A stretch of 64,000 nucleotides of DNA from Lepisosteus oculatus. Its lineage: Eukaryota; Chordata; Actinopteri; Semionotiformes; Lepisosteidae. The translations under genes were made by a program, and so were the position numbers. The DNA lies in the NCBI RefSeq assembly GCF_040954835.1, contig NC_090703.1, positions 20,163,444 through 20,227,443 on the forward strand, given 5' to 3'. Below the pieces are notes generated by a model. The model had not been told where the DNA came from and made no database searches. It worked only from the letters and a program-made list of their open reading frames with translations. This document shows, piece after piece, positions 56,410-64,000 of the stretch (its first letter is position 1; every line of letters begins with the position of its first letter).

Positions 56410-59116
56410 CTGCACATGAAAAGAGGGAAAAATTGATTAATAAAGACCCACAAAATGGGCAACGGTCTGTATTCAAAGCCACTTAACAGTTTCATCCTGA
56501 ATCCATTGAAAAAGCGTTTTACTGGTATTATTTCTATGGTTTAACAACTAGGAAGATGTTCTGACAGACTGGAGCAGTTTCCCCAGTCCCCAATCCTGGA
56601 TTACCCCTGCTCTTCCAATCATGAGTCTGAATACAAAAAGCCAACTTGGTTTAAAATGGATGCTCCCAGAATTCACCTATGGAAAGACCCAAACATCGCC
56701 TAGCTGGATATTCCTTTGGCAAATACAGGCACAGGTAGGAATGAAACTGCTTGACATTCTCATAAATGTTCCCAGCATTGCAAAGTTGCTTTGGCAAAAT
56801 ATTACCAACAAAACAAGAAGCCTTGCATTGAGTAGAGGAGTTTGAATTGCAGCATCCAGCACAGCATTCATGCTAGCTTGTAACCTATCCTGCTACTTTA
56901 CAGGCATTTAAAATGCACTCAAGTGCTCCATAAGCCAAATTAAAGTCCTTATCTGCAATTTTTACTGTACCCTTAGTAAAGGTAAACCATCAACCCTCAT
57001 CCCTGTATGAGGGTTTTGAATGCACATATTTACCAAGCAATATTAATTCTTGAGACATCCTACCTGCGAGATATCCTCGCCCAACATTATGTTGTTAAAG
57101 CACACATTGACAGCCGTCACCATTGTGCTGGATTTCAAAACATAACTGTAAGAAGAAAAGTAAGACCATTATAAAGGAACACATTCAGGCAAGTTAAATA
57201 GTTCAGATCATTGGAATAAAAAGTACTGTACATTCAGGTCTGTAGCCACAACAATATAAGGAGCTCAAGAGAAACGGAAGGAAAAATCTGAAGGTACACA
57301 TTAACCCACCTTCAGACATGAAGACATTAGACATCCACCTGTTCTCCTGTGCATGGGCTCTGTTATACAGTGAAGAGTTCACGAGTTTCAGTGAAGGCTA
57401 AAATGTACATTAAGGACGATTTTTGTCTTTTGTATTGCTTACTTCATAATTCTATGTAGCACTGCAAGATGCTGCTGCAGAAATAACATCAGAGCAGAAA
57501 CACTCAAGGATAATGAGATGCTATCCAGGGGTGCCTGATTCAAAACCATTTGATTTTTTTAGCTCCATTACAGATTAAAATGATCATATAAATCCTTACA
57601 CTCGCGCTTTACAGGCAATGGAGTGTTGGGTAAAAACAAGCTTGAGAAATGCACTAGACTGAAGTCCGCCTTCAGCAGCGGGAGATGAAGACGATCTGAC
57701 ACATGACAAGCGCTGATGGGCGGCAGGCGGCTCTTTGAGGGGAGCATACTGACCAGACGATCCTCTCCTTCTGCAAGAGGAAGAGACCCCGGAGCTCCGA
57801 GAGCTTCGGGGGGGACGAATACAGCACCAGTCCCACGACCCCGCGGCAGCCAGCACAGCGGAGGCCGTAATAAGCGCTACAGCGGGGAAAGAGCACCGTT
57901 TCAGCCCCGAAACATCAGCTTGAACAAGACTGCTCTCCACCCTCATGAAGAGGGCCGTTTCATGAAACTGGATCCTAGAACAAGCATCGCACACACATAG
58001 TACGTTATCAAGCAATATTAATACTCCGGTGATTTGTCTGCTTGTATCTCTGGTACTGTCTTTTCCCTGAACATTAGGCAACACTAATACCCTTTGCCAG
58101 AATATGTACATATTTTCTGCAAATATGCGACAATTAGATCCCTAAACACAGAAGAACATTACACTACATATTTCCAAGTAAAAAAAAAATCTAGTGCCAG
58201 TAACTTTACAGAAAACAGTAGGCTAACTGCATACACCCTTAAGCTTCACCTACTACGCTGAACACAAAAAGCATCGTGTACTTACCAGCCAGTCAGCCAA
58301 TCTTGAAGCCCGAATTCAAGGTTATCGTTCACCATCACGTTGTTTGTTACTCCTGATTTGAAATACAAATGAAGACGTTACAGCAAAGACTCCAAAACCA
58401 CCATATTTAGTTCCTTCCAAACCTTATGTGCGGTATTTATGGGACACATCCCGTCTGCATAAGATATTACAATGATGTTCCTCCTGTTTGCACATGACGG
58501 GTCCTCCTGTTCACTGCACGACCAAGGTCCAACTCGGGCTGAGGAAAGCTCTAGAAACGCCGCACACACGTGGCAGCCCGTCACGCGTCCAGCACCAGAT
58601 TCCGGCGACCCTGTGCCCGCGCCGCCGGCCGTCGAGAGGGCAGCACAGCGCAGCAGCGCTCCGGTACTCACGCAGAGAGATGATACAGCTGAGGCGCTCC
58701 ACTTCGCCGCACACGGCCAGGGAATCGCCCAGCACCCGGCAGCAGCTGGCGCAGTGCAGGACCACCACCTCCACCCACTCGACCTGCTGGGCGCCGGAGA
58801 GCTCTTCCTCCTCCTCGTCGTCGTCGTCTTCCTCTTCCTCTCGGGGGCTGTGGACCGTCGTGTCCGGTGCAACCATAGAATCCTCACCTACGACGTAAGT
58901 GTTATTCACTGCGGCCCCGCCAGCGTCACCGTCTTCGATCTGAAAGGTCTCGTTGGTTCTAGCAAGGTGCTCCCTTTCTCCCAAAGTTTCATCGACATTG
59001 AACGAAACGTCTCCTGGCACGGGAGTTATATGAAAACTGGAGACATCACAAGTCTCTGTAGATTCCACTACACCAAATAGCTTTTTACGAGCCTTCTTAT
59101 TCAGCTTTGTCGCCAT
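56326..59116 (-). CDS. OIP5: OIP5 (Mis18-beta), 5 coding exons
   Basis: Subunit of the Mis18 complex, which with Mis18-alpha and M18BP1 licenses centromeres for CENP-A loading by HJURP after mitosis. Exons on the minus strand: 59116-58672, 58352-58286, 57876-57754, 57145-57064, 56409-56326. They join in phase to 801 nt, 266 residues. The Mis18/Yippee-like zinc fold is visible as two CxxC pairs, Cys122-Cys125 (HCASC) and Cys178-Cys181 (RCAGC), with RVTNNV between and RGLFLLQKERIVCYVLK after. The C-terminal 40 residues form a likely helix (LKKRLLAINHRLMVVEEKL), as in the family. The N-terminal ~115 residues are poorly conserved and carry an acidic run at 93-105. Human OIP5 is somewhat shorter (about 229). 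Head to head with NUSAP1. Confidence 0.95.
57064..57145 (-). CDS. OIP5: OIP5 coding exon 4
   Basis: Residues 212-239 (YVLKSSTMVTAVNVCFNNIM..). Acceptor tcttacag, donor CAG|GTAGGA. Confidence 0.93.
57754..57876 (-). CDS. OIP5: OIP5 coding exon 3 (second CxxC)
   Basis: Residues 171-211 plus TG of Cys212: AYYGLRCAGCRGVVGLVLYS..RGLFLLQKERIV. Acceptor ccgctgtag, donor GTCTG|GTCAGT. Confidence 0.94.
58286..58352 (-). CDS. OIP5: OIP5 coding exon 2
   Basis: Residues 149-170 plus TG of Cys171 (RVTNNVMVNDNLEFGLQDWL). Acceptor aaatcag, donor GCTG|GTAAGT. Too short for a simple ORF scan, found by homology. Confidence 0.92.
58672..59116 (-). CDS. OIP5: OIP5 coding exon 1 (N-terminal region, first CxxC)
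   Basis: Residues 1-148 plus one base. Basic start MATKLNKKARKKLFG, acidic stretch, then VVVLHCASCCRVLGDSLAV. Donor CTGC|GTGAGT. Confidence 0.94.
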
Positions 59117-59516
59117 GCTTCAAACTCTTGTTTTCTCCCTTTTCCCGCGTACCAAGCACAACACCTCTACCACCTGCTATTAATAAACAAACTGAGACAC
59201 CCGATTGGTCCAGATCAATCACACTTTAGGTCCTCCAATCACCATCACGAAGGATTTCTTGTTCTGAATTACGATTGGTTAATAGGGAAGGTTCCGCGAT
59301 GATACCCGCCTCCTCTCAAAAGAGCGTGAGTGATTGGGCGAAAGTGGGTTTGTCTCTTGTGCTTCAAAGCCAATGGCAGAGCTTGACGCGCAGGTTTGAA
59401 TTTGTGTTTGCAACGGTTGGGCAGGCGAGTTCGATCAGAGGCAGAAGCAAGGAGAAGAGACAGTTAAAACTGTGCAGGCATAACCGTGTAATAAATCCCC
59501 AAACTGGATAATCGAA
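59117..59516. promoter_or_regulatory. Shared OIP5/NUSAP1 cell-cycle promoter
   Basis: 400 bp separate the two start codons. Five CCAAT boxes (ATTGG at 59204, 59274, 59333; CCAAT at 59235, 59370) can bind NF-Y. An E2F-type TTTCCCGC lies at 59141-59148. CHR-type elements are TTTGAA at 59395-59400 (NUSAP1 side, preceded by CG-rich acgcgcagg like a CDE) and, on the minus strand, TTTGAA at 59119-59124 next to the OIP5 start, with another at 59363-59368. CHR plus CCAAT arrays are the known DREAM/MuvB G2/M signature. Use here is inferred. Confidence 0.75.
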
Positions 59517-59591
59517 ATGGATTTGGATTCAATGAAATACGCGGAGCTGCAGCGGCTGGCGAAGGATGTTGGTCTGAAAGCCAATATGAAG
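59517..59591 (+). CDS. NUSAP1: NUSAP1 coding exon 1
   Basis: Residues 1-25, first SAP helix. Context cgaaATGg. Donor AAG|GTGAGT. Confidence 0.93.
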
Positions 59592-60942
59592 GTGAGTACG
59601 ACACTTTTTGAGATCCAAGCCATTTGTGTGTTGAACCGTCTAGGCGGGCTGCGGATTGTGTGATCTCGTTTGCTAAAGAGCTGCTGCAGACTGTTGTGTG
59701 CGTTTGTATATTAATTATAAACTCACATTTTGTAAATAAAAAAAACGAAATAAAAATACCCGATACTGTATCAGTATCGATTCAGAGCACAGATCAGTCT
59801 CGTGTACAAGAAAAAGGATTATAATCAATATTTATCAATAATCAATCTTTAATCTGCGATGTACTTTTATTCTGAAACAGCAGTGCATTCATTGCAAATT
59901 ATGAATCTTCCAGGTTGGCTGCTCATATTTTTGCACGATCTTTTACAATCTCGGTGGTGTTTCTTACATTAAGCCTTTCGATTAGACACGCCTTACTACA
60001 CATTTCTGCATATTTGTATTTTGTATAATAGTTTTAGTTGGTCGTGATAGTTCTGGATTAATTGAACAGTCGGTACTACCGAGAGCATGTACCGAAAGTG
60101 TTTTAAAGGAGCGCTTCTTTTAAATACGTTTCTCACTCGTTCAGTGCTTCAGGAGACTGAAAAAGTCTCGAAGTCCCGAGCGATGTGAAGGCAGTAGTTT
60201 CCTAGGCGTCAAGCGCTGCGCTGATATGCTTTTTTATGCCGTTAGCCTCACATCAAATCAATAGGAAAACTCAAGTCTTAGCCTGGATATAAATTTAGCT
60301 TTTTAAGTTAGAAAATGTTGCAGTTGTCACTGATGTGCATGTTTTACGCACCATAAGTAAGGTATGCATCGCTTGCACTCCATTTAATTAAGCGTTAATG
60401 AAAACTGAATGGGTCTAAGATTGGTCTAAGATGTCCTTGTTCTAGTGTGACTCTTATAATATTTGATATTTATGCATTTATCACGCCATTTTGTTTTTTG
60501 TGCACTCTTCCCTTTGTGATATATATATATATCGTATGCTATGTCATAATGCGTTTTTATTTTGTATTTTTCTTGTATTTTATTGGATGTGCCCAGGGAC
60601 CTCAGATGTAAATGAGCTTTTTAGCTGTCTCTGGTGCACCTTAAGAGCTGTACATTGGCCTTGTTCAATAAACTAAACACGAGCCACAGACAAGTTTGAA
60701 CAAAGTTCATAAGGATTTTGCACCAGCATCTATGAATTGGCTACATTACTCTGCTCTCCTCCCCACTGATAGCTGATGTGTGGTGAGTGTTCTGGCACAC
60801 TATGGCTGCTGTCGCAACATCCAGTTGGATGCTGCACATTGGTGGTGGTGGAGGGGAGTCCCCATTACCTGTAAAGCGCTTTGAATGGAGTGTCCAGAAA
60901 AGTGCTATAGAAGTGTAAGCACTTATTATTATTATTTTTTTA

Positions 60943-60986
<44 letters not shown>

Positions 60987-63900
60987 CATCAATGCTCAGC
61001 AGGGGAACCTCGAAAGTAGACAAGCTAAGCCACAGTGACAGAAAACCTGGATTTGAACTGCAGCTTAGTAGTGATCACCTTTAAATGCCGAAATGCATTC
61101 TGTTTTTGGTAATCACTCCTCAGTAATGAGGTCAGTATTCAAATATAGCATTCAGAAAGAGACACGGCACTAATTATCTCTTGTTACAGGCGGAGAAGCT
61201 TTTGAAAGCCCTCAAGGAGCATTTTGAGCAACAGGACAAAGGAGGGACCACAGAGAAAGTAAGAACATGTCTTTAATTTCCATGAAAATGTCAGTGTTTT
61301 TGTAAATGTAGAGCTTTCTATACTGTGGCTAAGAATGTTAATGTAATTCCTGTATACCTTACCCTGTTAAACGGCAGATCATCAGTGACTTGAGTTAGTT
61401 AAGGGCAGTGTTGTGTCTTCTCTAGGAGAATGAGGTCTCTACCGATTCTGCATCGAGTGAGAACTTAAATGTAAGCGAAGGCGAGCCGGACCAGAAGACG
61501 TTTGTGACGAAAAGGCGTGGACGGGGCAGGCAGCCAGTGAAGAGGAGGAAGCAGCAGGAGGAGGAGGAGGAGGAGGAGAGTACTGGAGAAATGGGGAAAG
61601 CAACGAGTCCCTTGAACAAGCCTGAATCCACCCCGCAGGTACCGCGCTCCGACCTTTCGGAAGGATGACGTCTTTCTGCTGTAACCTCCCTTCCCCAGCA
61701 GATCAGTTCCAATTCAGTTTAGTTTTAGAAAGCGCCTTTCACAACAAGGTTGCCCCAAGGCGCTTAACAAAGCAAGTGACCATATATGTTATGAATGCAG
61801 AACAGAAAGGACCAGAAGACAATGGAGGAGAGGAACCAAAAACCTCTAGGGGTCCAAGGTCAAGTGGCTGCCCAACCCCTTTGGGCATGCTAGCATTATC
61901 CAATTAAAAACAAGGAATAATGAATAAAAGTATTAGTCCATCCATCATGTCTTCTGTATGTCAGTACTCCATGCTGATCTCTGTAGACCAGCAAAAGCCG
62001 GGCACCATCTGAGTTGGATGCTGCATCACTGCCACATCATGGATATAGCTATCGTTTATATATAGCTGGATATAGCTATCCAGACATGTGGGGAGGAGAA
62101 TAGGATAGTTTGGTCAGAACAGATGTATCTAACTGGTGGGCCAACATAGAAACACACAATGGCCTTCACAGCAGCACCTGCAGCCATGGTTGCAGCAGGC
62201 TATGATGTAAGGTGTGAGTAGGCTAGGCTGAAGTAATAGGTCTTCAGCCTGGATTTGAATACTGAGATTGACTCGGCATCCTGAACATGGAGTCGGAGAC
62301 TGTTCAATAAGATAGGGGCCCTGTTTACTAAAGGCTATTTTTTTAATTAATGCGTGGAATATGAAGAAGACCTGCATCCTATGATCTAAGCGGGCGACTT
62401 GGATGGTATACATTAATAAGTTCCATTAGATAGACAGACGCCTGACCTCTGAGAGCCTTGTAAGTAAGTAGAAGGATTTTGAAGTCTGCCCTGTACCTGA
62501 CAGGAAGCCAATGAAGAGAGCTATGTATAGGTGTTATATGGTTGTACTTTCTGCTCCTAGTAACAATTCTAGCTGCAGCATTCGGAATTTGCTGTTAGGT
62601 GTTGAAAGAGTGATGGGTGCTCCCTGATAGTAGGGCATTGCAGTAGTCTAACCTGCTGTATACAAGAGCATGAAATCCTCCTCACTTGAGCTCAAGAGAA
62701 CTGCCTGTGTCTGAGAACAATTCAGGAGCATTCATGAATAATTAACATTGCTTTGGATTTATAAGTGGATATCAAAGGAGCCAAAAGTACTTTACACAGA
62801 GTTCTTTACACAACCATTTTATCTCCTGACTGAAGTACAGTCCCACTGCAGGTCAGGGCAAGAGTGAGAAACTATTGAATTAAAGAGGAAGAGAAGAGCA
62901 TGATCTCAACACTTGTCACAACACAACTTGTCAGCGCCATGGGTTTTTTTAAACACCAGGTTGTTGGGAGCTTGGTTAAATATCCTAACTTTTCCCCATA
63001 AATGTAATCTGAAGCTTTGGTGTTACATCTTAGAAAATTGCAAAGGAGAGAAGAAAAGAAAAACATTATGTGTTTCTTCTCTTTTCAGTGTGGAATAAAC
63101 CTTTACTTGTTCCTTTGCAGCCTACGCATGCTGACGCAGCTACCTTCTTGAACGTCTTAGAAGATTAACTTACTAACATTGTCTTTTTGGCGGATACTAC
63201 ATTAGTTTGGTTCTCATTTTCCCTTTTCACCAGGCAAATTTATTACTCTTTTGGATTTATTTTAAAATGCCCTTTTTGTTCGTTTTTGTTTGATGAAGTG
63301 TATTGTGTTCTCTTAATTCTGTAGGCCAGTGAAGAACCCCAGGTGCAGCCTAAGGCACTGAGTAGTGGCAAGAGGAGGAGGCTGACTCGAGCAGAGGAAG
63401 TCAGAAGTGCAGAGACAGCTGTACAGCCCCCAGACACTGCCCAGGTCCCCCAGCCCCAGTCCAGTGATAAACCGAAAAGGGCTGAAAAAGATGATGGTAA
63501 ACAGCCTTGATTTCTCGGAGAGCAAATCCGTTCTGAATATCAGTGGTGGCCGTTTTGAGCAGTGTCTGACATGATTGCTCAATCATAGTGAAGTTGACTA
63601 CGTTATATTGTGTGTTGCTCCAGCCTGTTGGGTTCCTCCTGATTATAAGTGGTACCTTACAGGAAAAAAAGTTATTTTTATGAAGATAAATTTGGGTAAG
63701 TACTCTTTCGTAAATCTGTCAAGTAGGTCATGGTTCAAGCTTGTATCATATCTTTACATAGCATTTCTTTTTTTTTTCATCCTGCACTGTTATTGTTTAA
63801 CATATACAACTTGGTTCTCATGTTTTGTTGAATCTGTAACCTATAAATCCGAGCAGCGGGTTTTGTTTTGCAGTAGACTGTCTGTTTTATGCTTTGATTC

Positions 63901-64000
63901 CTTCTGTTTGCAGGAACAACACAAGCGGACACTCGTCAAATGGGGAAGATTCCACGACATGAAGGCCTCATGAAGAGGATGGGGAAAGCTGTACTGAAGC
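59517..64000 (+). CDS. NUSAP1: NUSAP1 (nucleolar and spindle-associated protein 1), 5' part
   Basis: Microtubule-binding and bundling protein of the mitotic spindle, nucleolar in interphase. Five coding exons are in the window: 59517-59591, 61190-61258, 61426-61638, 63325-63496 and 63914 onward, all joining in phase and open at the window end. The N-terminus [32 protein letters not shown] is the SAP-like DNA-binding helix pair of the family. Exons 3-4 encode a low-complexity basic/acidic region with [17 protein letters not shown] and an acidic Glu run. Exon 5 begins the region before the central microtubule-binding part. Homology is clear at the N-terminus. The rest rests on position and composition, as expected for this fast-evolving protein. 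Confidence 0.93.
60728..60988 (+). repeat. 5S-SINE-type body with (TTA)n tail, NUSAP1 intron 1
   Basis: tatgaattggctacattact, ggtggtggtggaggggagtc, gtaaagcgctttgaatggag, then a (TTA)n run at about 60923-60987. The 5S head is missing. Confidence 0.75.
61190..61258 (+). CDS. NUSAP1: NUSAP1 coding exon 2
   Basis: Residues 26-48 ([20 protein letters not shown]..), second SAP helix. Acceptor tgttacag, donor AAA|GTAAGA. Confidence 0.93.
61426..61638 (+). CDS. NUSAP1: NUSAP1 coding exon 3
   Basis: Residues 49-119, a Ser/Glu-rich then basic segment ([15 protein letters not shown]) with an eight-Glu run. Possible nuclear localisation signal. Acceptor tctctag, donor CAG|GTACCG. Confidence 0.9.
61712..62680. 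repeat. Long dispersed fish repeat in NUSAP1 intron 3
   Basis: It starts agaaagcgcctttcacaaca followed by aggttgccccaaggcgctta, and later holds ctgtacctgacaggaagcca and gcattgcagtagtctaacct. These phrases recur widely in fish genomes. Noncoding, about 1 kb, superfamily not assigned. Confidence 0.5.
63036..63154 (+). mobile_element. Fold-back element, copy 4 (5' truncated)
   Basis: It keeps the right arm (cagtgtggaataaacc to gctgacgcagctacc, ending ttgaac) but lacks the left arm. Flanking tcttagaa at 63028-63035 and 63155-63162 may be the target duplication. NUSAP1 intron 3. Confidence 0.55.
63325..63496 (+). CDS. NUSAP1: NUSAP1 coding exon 4
   Basis: Residues 120-176 plus one base; low complexity with [12 protein letters not shown]. 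Acceptor attctgtag, donor GATG|GTAAAC. Confidence 0.9.
63914..64000 (+). CDS. NUSAP1: NUSAP1 coding exon 5, partial
   Basis: Acceptor ctgtttgcag. In the phase set by exon 4 the frame reads [20 protein letters not shown] and stays open to the window end. The other frame that passes here stops at 63973 and is not used. Confidence 0.8.

Noticed and set aside
57596-58111. 171-codon minus-strand open frame
   Set aside because: It covers OIP5 exon 3 in the wrong frame and runs through intron. The real exon (57754-57876) lies in another frame with RCAGCRGVVG.
58472-59080. 202-codon plus-strand open frame
   Set aside because: It is the complement of OIP5 exon 1, open because of GC-rich codons on the other strand. 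The minus-strand frame carries the CxxC and splices in phase.
1-64000. CRISPR array, operon or prokaryotic system
   Set aside because: No regularly spaced direct repeats, no dense same-strand gene runs and spliced genes throughout. The DNA is animal nuclear sequence.

Overview
The window is vertebrate nuclear DNA, almost certainly from a ray-finned fish. The genes have short exons, long introns and GT-AG (twice GC-AG) splice sites. The repeats are a typical fish mix: 5S-rRNA-derived SINEs with (TTA)n tails, tRNA-derived SINEs, LINE 3' tails, a hAT-type MITE and a solo LTR. Species cannot be fixed from the sequence. Single-copy, conservative proteins and moderate introns would suit a non-teleost (gar, bowfin, sturgeon type) or an early teleost lineage, but this is inference.

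Layout. 1-940: repeat remnants (LINE tail, hAT-like end, microsatellite). About 960-20300, + strand: LGMN (legumain, asparaginyl endopeptidase), 13 coding exons rebuilt in frame to 438 residues. 20300-27300: intergenic, rich in repeats. 27300-43580, + strand: CHP1 (calcineurin-like EF-hand protein 1), 7 coding exons, 195 residues. 43580-46200: intergenic. About 46200-55335, + strand: no conserved protein. This is the locus of the long noncoding RNA cyrano (OIP5-AS1), recognised by its hallmark extended miR-7 pairing site at 51276-51301. 55585-59116, - strand: OIP5 (Mis18-beta), 5 coding exons, 266 residues. 59517-64000, + strand: the first five coding exons of NUSAP1, running off the window end.

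The order CHP1 - cyrano - OIP5 - NUSAP1 is, as I recall it, that of human 15q15, and it independently supports the lncRNA call. LGMN lies on human chromosome 14, so the LGMN-CHP1 junction is a linkage difference from human. OIP5 (centromere licensing) and NUSAP1 (spindle microtubules) are both mitotic genes. They start about 400 bp apart, head to head, over a region with five CCAAT boxes, an E2F-like site and CHR-type TTTGAA elements next to each gene, which is a cell-cycle bidirectional promoter pattern.

The most interesting signals are the cyrano miR-7 site and the structured or GC-rich elements around it, the shared cell-cycle promoter, two GC-AG introns in one gene, and a fold-back repeat family with 10-11 bp target duplications and unequal 5' ends. 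Every coding exon boundary was checked by phase, and all three complete genes close without a frameshift.
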